64,000 nucleotides of DNA from the NCBI GenBank assembly GCA_024699495.1, contig JAILPK010000001.1, positions 18,817 to 82,816 of the forward strand. The letters are read 5' to 3'. This DNA comes from Bacteroidaceae bacterium (lineage in GTDB: Bacteria; Bacteroidota; Bacteroidia; Bacteroidales; Bacteroidaceae). Shown here one piece after another: positions 27,869-36,408 of the stretch. Numbering within the stretch: position 1 is the stretch's first letter; each line of letters starts with the position of its first letter. A program made the position numbers and the translations under genes. The notes beneath the pieces are model-generated. The model saw nothing but the letters and a program-made list of their open reading frames with translations, was not told the DNA's origin and made no database searches.

Positions 27869-28664
27869 GACTCACATACCGCAAAACTTATCCATCCGCC
27901 TGCGTGCGGATGGATTTTGTTTTTTTGTCTGCAATCCCCACGATAGCAGTCTGATACGTTGCGAGTGTTTTGACGTCGGAAAGGATGAAGATATGGGTGA
28001 GCGCATGCAGGCAGAGCTTGGTAGACCCGAATATTTCAATCACAGCATTGACCAAGTGTTTGTGCTCTCCACAGAAAATATCACCCACATACCTCTTGAG
28101 GAATTCAAGAGAGAGAATGCTGATGCGATGTATGAGCTTACGTTCAATCATCCCAATATGGAGAGTATTCATGTAAGCTATAATATTTTACCGCATCTTG
28201 AAACGGTGGAGCTTTACAGCATCCCCAGAAATGTGGAGCACGCTATTCTGCAATATTATCCCACCGCGCGTTTTTTCGGTGCGCATGCTATGCTTATGGA
28301 ACGTCTGCTCCGGCTTGATAACGAGAAGGAAGAAGGGGTCAAACTGTTCTTCATATACCCTGATGGTGACAAACTGACAACATTGTATTTCGAAGAGGGA
28401 AGACTGCGGATGTCAAATACATTCACGGCTCACAATGCTCCAGATGCTCTCTACTATATTCTTTATGCCTGGAAGACTCTTGGCCTTGATTCCGAGCGCG
28501 ATCAATGCATATTGCTTGGTGATACTCCATGGCTGAATGAACTTTCAACCTATGTGGCAAATATAATCAGGATCAACCCGGCCACACTCTTCCCCAATAT
28601 CCCTCTGGCAAAGGAAAAGGATGTGCCTCTTGATACCGCAGCTCTGCTTCTGAACCGCATCTGA
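27849..28664 (+). CDS. DUF3822 family protein
   Basis: A 271-aa protein resembling the DUF3822 family of Bacteroidetes (an actin/hexokinase-like fold of unknown role), with LSIRLRADGFCFFV near the N-terminus. I chose the ATG at 27849 over an in-frame TTG at 27822; both overlap the upstream gene. It is usually found just before rsmD in this phylum, as here, 44 bp upstream of the rsmD ATG. Function unknown. Confidence 0.8.
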   Translation: MPATGSKTHIPQNLSIRLRADGFCFFVCNPHDSSLIRCECFDVGKDEDMGERMQAELGRPEYFNHSIDQVFVLSTENITHIPLEEFKRENADAMYELTFNHPNMESIHVSYNILPHLETVELYSIPRNVEHAILQYYPTARFFGAHAMLMERLLRLDNEKEEGVKLFFIYPDGDKLTTLYFEEGRLRMSNTFTAHNAPDALYYILYAWKTLGLDSERDQCILLGDTPWLNELSTYVANIIRINPATLFPNIPLAKEKDVPLDTAALLLNRI

Positions 28665-28708
28665 GCATTCACAATTTGTCATCCTCCTTTATCCGTACAA
28701 TAACAGCA

Positions 28709-29254
28709 ATGCGTGTCATAACAGGTAAATACAAAGGTAGGCATTTTGACGTGCCACGTACATTTAAAGCACGTCCCACAACTGACTTCGCCAAGGAGAG
28801 TCTCTTTAATGTGCTCCAAGGTTATATGGAGTTTGAGGAGGATAAGACCATGGCTCTTGACTTATTTGCAGGAACGGGCAGCATTACTCTTGAAATCCTG
28901 AGCAGAGGGTGCAGACAGGTCGTTGCAGTTGAAAAAGAACCACTGCATTGCCGTTTCATAAACCAATATCTGCAACAGCTGAAGGAGAATAAGGCTATTG
29001 TACTTCGAGCTGACGTATTCAAATACCTCAATAACGCGAAAGCGGAGAGCTTCGATTTCATTTTTGCCGATCCGCCATATGATATACCAGACCTGGCCTT
29101 GCTGCCTGACAAAATATTTTCTGATAACTCTTCTATACTTAAGCCCGGTGGCATATTCGTATTAGAACACGGGAAAAGAAATGACTTTTCGTCACATCAG
29201 CATTTTGTAGAACACCGCGCTTACGGGAGCGTTAATTTTTCTCTATTCAGATGA
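28709..29254 (+). CDS. rsmD: 16S rRNA (guanine(966)-N(2))-methyltransferase RsmD
   Basis: SAM-dependent methyltransferase acting on 16S rRNA G966. The 181-aa protein begins MRVITGKYKGRHFDVP, has the RPTTDFAKESLFNVLQ segment, the SAM loop LDLFAGTGSITLEILSRG and the catalytic DPPY in FIFADPPYDIP. I chose the ATG at 28709; an upstream in-frame TTG would add an unconserved 11-residue tail. Its stop overlaps the birA start (ATGA). Confidence 0.94.
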   Translation: MRVITGKYKGRHFDVPRTFKARPTTDFAKESLFNVLQGYMEFEEDKTMALDLFAGTGSITLEILSRGCRQVVAVEKEPLHCRFINQYLQQLKENKAIVLRADVFKYLNNAKAESFDFIFADPPYDIPDLALLPDKIFSDNSSILKPGGIFVLEHGKRNDFSSHQHFVEHRAYGSVNFSLFR

Positions 29255-30036
29255 AGCATTTCTGTCTTGACGACTCTCCGCAATTCCATCTAGTGGAATT
29301 AGTAGAAACCACTTCTACCAATTCATTCCTTGCGGACTATCAGCCTCCAAGAGAAGCTGCAGTAACTGTGGTGACTGCGGATTTTCAGAACGCGGGCAGA
29401 GGGCAGGCTAATAACAAATGGGAGTCGGCTGCCGGCCAGAACCTGCTTTTCAGCATTAAGATTCATCCGCACAGCCTCCCTCCAACAAAAATCTTTGTGC
29501 TGAGCGAAGCTATTGCTCTTGCTGTTCGGGATGCCGTTGACACTGCTCTGAAGGAATCTGATGTCGTCGGTCATTCAGTAACTGTAAAATGGCCCAATGA
29601 CATATATGCAGATGATAAGAAGATTGCAGGAATCCTCATAGAAAACGAGCTGCAGGGGCAGACTATAGCGCGCGCAATAATAGGAGTGGGATTAAATGTT
29701 AACCAGGAATCATTTGTGAGCGACGCCCCCAATCCTGTTTCTCTATTTCAACTGACAGGCAAGGTCCACGAGCGGCAATTCATTCTTGGCCACATCATCA
29801 GTGTCTTCACATCGCTTTATGAATGTATTCAAAGGTGTGATTACTCTCTTGTTCATGAAACATATCTTCAATATCTCTATCGTAATAACGGAATATATGA
29901 GTTTAAAGATTCTAATGGAGTATTTGAGGCCAATATAATAGAAGTAAAACCTGATGGCATTATTTGCCTTCGGGATACTTACGGGAACATTCGGGAATAT
30001 GCTTTTAAAGAGGTGGAGTGGTGTTTGAGTTCTTAA
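29251..30036 (+). CDS. birA: Biotin--[acetyl-CoA-carboxylase] ligase BirA
   Basis: Activates biotin with ATP and attaches it to the carrier protein of biotin-dependent carboxylases. The 261-aa protein has the ligase signature GRGQANNKW (from residue 49) and KWPNDIYADDKKIAGILIE. It lacks the N-terminal helix-turn-helix of E. coli BirA, so it is a mono-functional ligase rather than a repressor. It overlaps rsmD by 4 bp. Its last codons (LSS-stop) lie in the dispersed repeat copy C. Confidence 0.94.
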   Translation: MKHFCLDDSPQFHLVELVETTSTNSFLADYQPPREAAVTVVTADFQNAGRGQANNKWESAAGQNLLFSIKIHPHSLPPTKIFVLSEAIALAVRDAVDTALKESDVVGHSVTVKWPNDIYADDKKIAGILIENELQGQTIARAIIGVGLNVNQESFVSDAPNPVSLFQLTGKVHERQFILGHIISVFTSLYECIQRCDYSLVHETYLQYLYRNNGIYEFKDSNGVFEANIIEVKPDGIICLRDTYGNIREYAFKEVEWCLSS

Positions 30037-30135
30037 GTTCTTGAGTTTTTGAGTAGACAAGTAGACGAGTTGAGAAGTTAGTTCCTTAGAGGATAGGTAA
30101 TGGCTTATCTACTTAACTACTTGCTTACTTATCCA
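30025..30135 (+). repeat. Dispersed intergenic repeat, copy C
   Basis: Starts in the last codons of birA with GAGTTCTTAAG / TTCTTGAG / TTTTTGAG units and holds the core TAGAGGATAGGTAATGGC (in 30084-30107). It ends with CTACTTAACTACTTGC-type units. It shares order and orientation with copy B and is the reverse complement of copy A. It fills most of the birA-pyrH spacer. Confidence 0.75.
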
Positions 30136-30193
30136 CTTTGAATCTTTGGCCTTTGGACGATTTCTCATTTTTATAATTAATAATAATACTAAT

Positions 30194-30904
30194 ATGGCTA
30201 AATTTAATCGTATCTTGCTAAAACTTTCTGGCGAAAGCCTAATGGGATCAAAAAAGTATGGAATAGACGAGCAGCGTCTGTCTGAATATGCAGAACAGAT
30301 TAAAGAAGTTCATGCAATGGGAGTGCAAATTGGCATCGTCATCGGAGGTGGAAATATCTTCCGCGGCCTGAGCGGGGCAGGCAAAGGTTTTGACCGCGTT
30401 AAAGGCGACCAAATGGGAATGTGCGCAACTGTCATCAACTCGCTCGCCCTAAGCAGCGCCCTCGGCTCTGTTGGAGTGAAAAGCAGGGTGCTGACGGCTA
30501 TCCGCATGGAACCCATCGGCGAGTTCTATACAAAGTGGAAGGCCATAGAGGCTATGGAGGCTGGTGAGGTTGCTATCATGAGTGCAGGCACCGGCAACCC
30601 TTATTTTACGACAGACACAGGTTCCAGTCTGCGAGGAATAGAAATAGAGGCAGACGTGATGCTAAAAGGCACGCGTGTGGACGGAGTTTATACGGCTGAC
30701 CCAGAGAAAGACCCCACGGCAGTAAAGTTCAAGGACATCACCTATGATGAGATCTACGTGCGCGGTTTGAAGGTAATGGACCTGACGGCAACTACAATGT
30801 GCAAAGAAAACAAACTGCCTATCTATGTGTTCAATATGGATATTTACGGGAATCTGAAGAAGGTCCTGGATGGAGAAGAGATAGGCACATTGGTTCACAA
30901 TTAA
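30194..30904 (+). CDS. pyrH: Uridylate kinase (UMP kinase)
   Basis: Phosphorylates UMP to UDP; amino-acid-kinase fold, unlike eukaryotic UMP/CMP kinases. The 236-aa protein begins MAKFNRILLKLSGESLMG and has GIVIGGGNIFRG, GDQMGMCATVINSLAL, GTGNPYFTTD and a VDGVYTADP uridylate-site segment. The ATG at 30194 gives the conserved N-terminus; an in-frame TTG at 30146 would add an unconserved tail. A hairpin terminator follows at 30965. Confidence 0.96.
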   Translation: MAKFNRILLKLSGESLMGSKKYGIDEQRLSEYAEQIKEVHAMGVQIGIVIGGGNIFRGLSGAGKGFDRVKGDQMGMCATVINSLALSSALGSVGVKSRVLTAIRMEPIGEFYTKWKAIEAMEAGEVAIMSAGTGNPYFTTDTGSSLRGIEIEADVMLKGTRVDGVYTADPEKDPTAVKFKDITYDEIYVRGLKVMDLTATTMCKENKLPIYVFNMDIYGNLKKVLDGEEIGTLVHN

Positions 30905-30959
30905 CCAGGCTGATTATTGTAGGCCTTTAATAGCTGCCGGAATCAAAAGGAAAAGAATC

Positions 30960-31007
30960 AAAAAAAGTGCACCCCAAAAGTTAGACTAAAACTTTTGGGG
31001 TGCACTT
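30960..31007 (-). terminator. Long perfect hairpin terminator between pyrH and the 31066 gene
   Basis: An 18-bp perfect stem: AAGTGCACCCCAAAAGTT (30965-30982) pairs with 30990-31007 around a 7-base loop. On the minus strand it is followed by seven T residues, so it should end the minus-strand dehydratase transcript. On the plus strand there is no U-tract. The stem sequence resembles the terminal inverted repeats of IS3-type elements (TGCACCCCAAAAGTT), so it may derive from one; that origin is inference. Confidence 0.85.
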
Positions 31008-31065
31008 CAATCTGACTTCCGGGGTTCATTTTATTTTAGTTCAATGTTTTTCCCTTCACATTATG

Positions 31066-33009
31066 TTAATTGTCCAATTCCTCATACTTGGAATGTTTGG
31101 ACTTATACTCAGGAACAATCTGCTTCATCTGTCTCACGGTTTCCATATCATCATATAGATAACTCTGTGCTACGAGCGCGTCTATCTGTGCGGCAATTGT
31201 ATCATAGTCGTATTCACGTACTTGTGCAATCTTAATCTTCTTATGGAATGTGGGCTTAGTCAGCTCTTCGTCATTCAAGACCTCCTCATATAGTTTTTCG
31301 CCATCGCGCAGTCCGGTGAACTCTACCTTAACATTTTTTGCTCCGCTTAAAATAATCATACGTCTTGCCAAATCAGCTATTTTCACAGGCTTGCCCATAT
31401 CAAAGACAAAGATCTCTCCACCCCGACCCATCGTTCCTGCTTCAAGAACCAGTTTGCATGCCTCTGGTATAAGCATGAAGTAGCGGATTATGTCAGGATG
31501 AGTAACAGTTAACGGGCCACCCTTGCGAATCTGCTCTTTGAAGATTGGAATTACAGATCCGTTTGAACCAAGCACATTACCAAATCTGGTAGTTACAAAC
31601 TGACATACTTCTTTTGGCTTGCCAGAAGCATCTTCAGCAGCAGCGGCCTCGTCATGAAGCTTTCGGTTGAGAGCTTGAACGTAAATCTCGCAAATTCGCT
31701 TAGAACAGCCCATCACGTTCGTCGGGTTAACTGCTTTGTCAGTGGAAATCATTACGAATTTCTTAACTCCGTATTTCACAGCTAAATCCGCTATCACTCG
31801 CGTTCCGTCAATGTTATTCTGCACAGCCTCACTGGGGTTGTCCTCCATCATAGGTACGTGCTTGTAAGCTGCGGCGTGGAAAACATAATCCGGACGATAT
31901 TTCTTGAATAAGCTTTCCATGCGACGATGCTTTGTAATGCTCGTCACGACAGTCTCGGCTTTGATGTTAGGATAGTCGTTTGCCATCATAAGGCGGATGT
32001 CATGTTGCGGAGTTTCAGCTTCATCAACCAAAACGAGTTGGCTGGGTGAGAATTTGGAAATCTGGCGTACCATCTCTGATCCGATAGAGCCGGCCGAACC
32101 CGTAATGAAAATACACTTGTTATTCAGCATATTCCCGATCACGTTCATGTCGACTTCAATTTCTTCTCGTGGCAGCAGGTCCTCAATTTGCACCTCTTGT
32201 AATTGCGATGTGTTTATGTCTGAAGTGCCATCCCAAGTCTGTGCGAGATTCAGAGTGTAGATGGTAATGCCTGCTTCTATCAGACTATCCACCATGGCCT
32301 GATTCTCTGAAATACGTTCCTTTTTGAGCGGTGAAACGAGAAGTGTCTTGGCCTTAAACCTACGCATATTCTCTATCAGATGTTCATCGTTGGCAAAAAC
32401 GTTTATGCCCATGAGCATGTGCCCGGGCATATCTGTTGAGTCAGAGATAAAACCCTTTAGGGTGAATCGCGCCGGTTCTTCCATCCTTATGGCTTTAGCC
32501 AGCATCAGTCCTCCGGCTTTGCAACCATATATAAACACTGGCTTTGTAGCGTCAGCCTCTCTTGCTAAGTCAAAAAGATATTTAACAATGATGCGTGTTC
32601 CCACCATAACCAGTGTTGCAAGCAGCCAAGAGAAGAGGAGTTCTCGAACAGGAATGGGGACGAGCCATTGGTCAACGTTGAAGACCAGACGCATGAACTC
32701 GATGACGGCAATACCTATAAAGTTGGCTACTGCTACTCGGTAAAGGTCAGTAAATCCGGAGTAACGGACAACCCCCTTATACGTATGCATAACTCTGAAC
32801 CCTACTATATATGGGATTAGATACAGCAACAATGTTCCTACTAGAGGCCAGAATATCATAGCAGTTGCTGTAGCGCCCTTATATAGTGTATATGAAAAGA
32901 GCATCGAGAAAAACACTACCAGGCAATCGAAAAGCAAAACTATCCAATATGGTGTCGCCCTATTAGAAAAATAGTGTGACGTTATCTTATATATAACGTT
33001 CATAGGCAA
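31066..33009 (-). CDS. Membrane-bound nucleoside-diphosphate-sugar dehydratase/epimerase (CapD/WbpM/PglF type)
   Basis: A 647-aa polysaccharide biosynthesis protein. Four membrane helices (residues about 20-125) precede a Rossmann-like middle domain (about 145-280) and a C-terminal short-chain dehydrogenase domain. That domain has the NAD loop ITGSAGSIGSEMVRQI, HAAAYKHVPMMEDNP and VMISTDKAVNPTNVMGCSKR. In relatives (PglF, WbpM) this domain removes water from UDP-GlcNAc to make 4-keto-6-deoxy sugars for glycans. The exact sugar cannot be told. A terminator follows and a DUF349 gene lies 20 bp upstream on the same strand. Confidence 0.9.
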   Translation of the reverse strand: MPMNVIYKITSHYFSNRATPYWIVLLFDCLVVFFSMLFSYTLYKGATATAMIFWPLVGTLLLYLIPYIVGFRVMHTYKGVVRYSGFTDLYRVAVANFIGIAVIEFMRLVFNVDQWLVPIPVRELLFSWLLATLVMVGTRIIVKYLFDLAREADATKPVFIYGCKAGGLMLAKAIRMEEPARFTLKGFISDSTDMPGHMLMGINVFANDEHLIENMRRFKAKTLLVSPLKKERISENQAMVDSLIEAGITIYTLNLAQTWDGTSDINTSQLQEVQIEDLLPREEIEVDMNVIGNMLNNKCIFITGSAGSIGSEMVRQISKFSPSQLVLVDEAETPQHDIRLMMANDYPNIKAETVVTSITKHRRMESLFKKYRPDYVFHAAAYKHVPMMEDNPSEAVQNNIDGTRVIADLAVKYGVKKFVMISTDKAVNPTNVMGCSKRICEIYVQALNRKLHDEAAAAEDASGKPKEVCQFVTTRFGNVLGSNGSVIPIFKEQIRKGGPLTVTHPDIIRYFMLIPEACKLVLEAGTMGRGGEIFVFDMGKPVKIADLARRMIILSGAKNVKVEFTGLRDGEKLYEEVLNDEELTKPTFHKKIKIAQVREYDYDTIAAQIDALVAQSYLYDDMETVRQMKQIVPEYKSKHSKYEELDN

Positions 33010-33029
33010 TTTCTGATATTAATTTATTC

Positions 33030-35096
33030 TTAGTCCTCAGCAGAAGACTCCTCGGCTTTCGGAGCACGCATTTCTGCATCGACAGCCTTGATTTTCTCTG
33101 CTAACAGCGCCAACTCACTCTTGAGTTTATCCACTTTTTTTGTCAATTCGGCCACCAGGCTGTTGCCGGTCTTGCTCTTGGCGCTGAGGAATGTCAGGTT
33201 TGTCTCATAGGTCTGAATCTCAGCCTTCTGTTGCTCATAGATACGAAGCAGACGTTCTTTTTCGCGAGATAATGTGCTACTGCCCTGATCTACAGCACGA
33301 CGTATTGACTTCTGGAAACCTTCCAGCCTACGGCGGGCTGCGCTCTGGCCAAACTGCTTGTATAGCTGGTCTGTTATCTCGCGATAGGCAGCATAAACCT
33401 TATCCTTGTCGCGGAAAGGCACGTGGCCCACCTCGTTCCATTGCTGTTGTAGCTGACGCACTTGCTCAATCGTGGCTTCAGATGTTTCTGCAGTGAGAGC
33501 CTTCAATTGTTCTATGATGTCATGCTTAGCGGAGAGGTTAGCCTGCTCTTCGCTGCGAGCGCTTGCAGTCGCTTTCTGCTTCGCCTCAAAGAAATGGTCG
33601 CAGGCGGCGGTGAAGCGTTTCCACAACTGCTCGCTATATTTGCGTGGAACAGCTCCTATAGCCTTCCAGCGCTTTTGCAGTTCAATCAGTTTGTCAGTTG
33701 TCTTACGCCACTCGGTGCTCTCTTGCAACGCTTCGGCCTCTTCAACCAATTTGCGCTTCAATTCCAAGTTTTCAGACTGTTCGTCCTTGATTGTCTTGAA
33801 GAATTCAGCTTTGGCTGTGAAAAAGTTGTCACAGGCGACGCGGAAACGGTCGAACACGCGTTGGTTCATCTTATGTGGAGCATAACCTATAGTCTTCCAT
33901 TCTGCTTGGAGAGATAGCACCTCTTTTGTCTTTTCGTCCCAAAGGGCGAAAGACGTCAAGACTGAGGTATCTATAGCTTCAACCTGTTCGCAGAGTTCAG
34001 TCTTGCGTGTGAGATTGGCTTCTTCACGTGCTTTTATTGCCTCGAAATGTTCCTGATGGCGCTTGTTTATCACCGTGCTTGCAGCCTTGAAACGCTCCCA
34101 GATGCTTTCGCGCAGTTCTTTGGCCACCGGGCCGATTTCCTTATAATCAGCATGCAAAGCCTGCAATTTATTGAATGCTGAGATGATGTCGGTCTCATCG
34201 GCCAGGCGTTCAGCAGCTTCAATAATGCGGTTCTTTGCCTCCAAATTCTTTCTGAAGTCATATTCGCGGGCCTCAATATGCAGTTTCAGCTGGTCATAGA
34301 ACTGCTCCACATAGAGTTGGAATGTTTTCCATATTTCTGTGGCTTTTTCTGCAGGAACAGACTTTATTTCTTTCCATTCAGCCTGTAGCTGCTTAAACTC
34401 ATCAAAATGACTGTTAGCCTCCTCGGGGGATGTGGCCAACTGCTTGATGCGCTCTATAATAGACAGCTTACGTGCGAGATTATCTTCTTTTTGGCGCTCG
34501 GCCTCCTCTGCCAACTTAGCTCGCTGTTCGCGTACGGTTTGCATCGCTGACTTGAAGTTCTCCTCAATCACATCTGGTTCAGGACGGTAATCTTCAGCAT
34601 TTCCGCCAGCCTCGATAAATGCGTTGCGTGCGGCTAGTTGGTCTGCTTTCTGGAATTTATAGAACACCTGTTTCAGCAAATCCAGTTCTTGGCGGTCGCC
34701 TCCGTCTCCTGCCTCACAGATTTCTTTCAGGCGTTCCAGCACCTGCTCTTTTGTCTCAAAGATTACCTTCCCTTCTTCGGCTGTGTTGTCCGGCTCTGCA
34801 ATCTCTTCTGGTTCAGAAGCATCATCAGCCGGGGATTCGACAGTCTCTGGCTCTTCATTTTTTGATTCTAAGGGTGCAGATTCTGCAGCAGCGGCCTCTG
34901 ATATATCTGTGTCTGCTGCAACAGGTTCGGCAATTTGGGAATCGTTTGCTGATTCCGCAACCTCTATGTTTTCTGTTGAATCTGATGTTGTCTCCGCAGC
35001 CTGTGCCTCAACCTGAGGGGCAGCCTGCTCCTTTGATGTTTCTGCAACTTCGGGCTCAATAGGAGCGGAGGTCTGCAGTTCTTCATTCTCAGTCAT
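33030..35096 (-). CDS. DUF349 domain-containing coiled-coil protein
   Basis: A 688-aa, highly charged, helical protein. Residues 1-115 are an acidic, low-complexity tail rich in E, A, S and P. At least five DUF349 repeats follow, recognisable by LQAEWKxI(G)xxP-like starts and W/RF(K/R)xA middles (about residues 230, 305, 385, 455 and 540). The C-terminus is a coiled coil with AKSKTGNSLVAELTKKVDKL. The function of DUF349 proteins is not established. No signal peptide, so probably cytoplasmic. Confidence 0.88.
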   Translation of the reverse strand: MTENEELQTSAPIEPEVAETSKEQAAPQVEAQAAETTSDSTENIEVAESANDSQIAEPVAADTDISEAAAAESAPLESKNEEPETVESPADDASEPEEIAEPDNTAEEGKVIFETKEQVLERLKEICEAGDGGDRQELDLLKQVFYKFQKADQLAARNAFIEAGGNAEDYRPEPDVIEENFKSAMQTVREQRAKLAEEAERQKEDNLARKLSIIERIKQLATSPEEANSHFDEFKQLQAEWKEIKSVPAEKATEIWKTFQLYVEQFYDQLKLHIEAREYDFRKNLEAKNRIIEAAERLADETDIISAFNKLQALHADYKEIGPVAKELRESIWERFKAASTVINKRHQEHFEAIKAREEANLTRKTELCEQVEAIDTSVLTSFALWDEKTKEVLSLQAEWKTIGYAPHKMNQRVFDRFRVACDNFFTAKAEFFKTIKDEQSENLELKRKLVEEAEALQESTEWRKTTDKLIELQKRWKAIGAVPRKYSEQLWKRFTAACDHFFEAKQKATASARSEEQANLSAKHDIIEQLKALTAETSEATIEQVRQLQQQWNEVGHVPFRDKDKVYAAYREITDQLYKQFGQSAARRRLEGFQKSIRRAVDQGSSTLSREKERLLRIYEQQKAEIQTYETNLTFLSAKSKTGNSLVAELTKKVDKLKSELALLAEKIKAVDAEMRAPKAEESSAED

Positions 35097-35206
35097 AGTC
35101 TTGTGTTTTATTGAAAAAAATCACTTTCTGTTTTTAGAATCAATAATCTTTTTGCAAATAACGGGAAAAATGTTGAAGTAACCTAAGAAAAATGCAAAAA
35201 AATATA

Positions 35207-36133
35207 TCAAATCCACGTTTTATGCCTTGCATACCACCAAAATGCGGCAGTCAACAATACCGAAAGGGCAACAGCAAACGGGAAACCAATAGGACTTGAC
35301 TCCATGCCATTCACGAGGTTCATGCCGAAGAAACTGGCTATCAGGGTGGGCACCATCAGGAACATGCTCACAAGAGTTAGGGTTTTCATCACCGTGGACA
35401 TGTTATTATTGATGATATTTGCATATGTGTCCATCGTGGAGTCAAGGATATTCGTATAGATGGCGGTGGTCTCGCGGGCCTGGCTCATTTCGATGTTTAC
35501 ATCTTCAATAAGGTCTGCGTCAAGTTCGTCCACAGGAAGCTTAAATTTCAGCTTCGATAGCAGAGTCTCGTTACCACGAATAGATGTTGCAAAATATGTT
35601 AGGCTGTCTTGCAGTCGGCTCAGACTTATCAGGTCCACATTGTCCACCTTTCGGTCAAGATGCTGCTTGGCTGCCTCTATCAAGGCGCTTATCTGCTTCA
35701 GCCGTTTTAGATACCAGACGGCCGATGACAGGAACAGTCTGAAGACCATGTCCACCGAATCCATAAATCCTACGCCACGCTTCTGCTGGAAGGTGACAAA
35801 GTCTATCATCATGTTGGTCTCAAAATGGCATACTGTGATGCAGACATCTTTGTTTAGAATAATTCCAAGGGGAATGGTGGTATATGGTGTTCGCGATCGA
35901 ACCTCCTTGACATAAGGAATACGAAGAATTATGAGCATCCACCCATCGTCAAACTCGTAACGGGCGCGTTCATCCGTATCGGCAATGTCATCAATAAAAT
36001 AATCAGGGATATGCAGCTCATCCTGCAAGAAAAGGGCATCATCCTGAGTTGGGCATGTTACCTGCACCCAACAATCCGGCTGCCATTGGTCTAGCGTGTG
36101 CAGACCATTCTTTGTGTTCCAATAAGTTCGCAT
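35207..36133 (-). CDS. corA: CorA family magnesium/metal transporter
   Basis: Pentameric inner-membrane Mg2+ channel. The 308-aa protein has a large cytoplasmic domain and two C-terminal membrane helices. The selectivity motif G270-M-N272 sits at the end of the first helix (IASFFGMNLVNGM), with the second helix at about residues 283-300 and a basic tail (RHKTWI). Length is normal. The predicted transcript starts near 36257, giving a long leader of about 124 bases. Confidence 0.93.
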   Translation of the reverse strand: MRTYWNTKNGLHTLDQWQPDCWVQVTCPTQDDALFLQDELHIPDYFIDDIADTDERARYEFDDGWMLIILRIPYVKEVRSRTPYTTIPLGIILNKDVCITVCHFETNMMIDFVTFQQKRGVGFMDSVDMVFRLFLSSAVWYLKRLKQISALIEAAKQHLDRKVDNVDLISLSRLQDSLTYFATSIRGNETLLSKLKFKLPVDELDADLIEDVNIEMSQARETTAIYTNILDSTMDTYANIINNNMSTVMKTLTLVSMFLMVPTLIASFFGMNLVNGMESSPIGFPFAVALSVLLTAAFWWYARHKTWI

Positions 36134-36263
36134 CTGGCGTTTCCTCCATGCTTTTGTTCTAATGAGGAGCTAAAAGTCGCTTCTGCGAACCCCGCTCCCT
36201 TAGAATTGATAATTCTCCGGGTGATAGTCGTCCATTTATTTGTAATCTCTGGTTTTGCGGCGG

Positions 36264-36271
36264 CAAAGGTA
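36264..36271 (-). promoter_or_regulatory. Promoter -7 element for corA
   Basis: TACCTTTG on the minus strand followed by CCGCCG. A TTTG lies 22 bases upstream (36294-36297), slightly longer than optimal. The leader of about 124 bases to the corA ATG can form at least one small perfect hairpin (AGAATT-ATC-AATTCT, near 36203-36217). Confidence 0.55.
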
Positions 36272-36332
36272 AGCAAAATAAGTTATTTGCAGACAAATAT
36301 GAGGCAAAAATATTTCAAAAAGGCTTATTTCC

Positions 36333-36364
36333 TTTGGTAATTCACTCGGTTTACAGTACCTTTG
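36333..36364 (+). promoter_or_regulatory. Promoter of gpmI
   Basis: TTTG (36333-36336), exactly 20 bases, then TACCTTTG (36357-36364) followed by CCGCGC. This is a textbook Bacteroidetes primary promoter. Start near 36371 gives a leader of about 38 bases. Confidence 0.8.
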
Positions 36365-36408
36365 CCGCGCAAAATCAATCAAAAAGAACCAAAACATAAC
36401 TATTTCTT

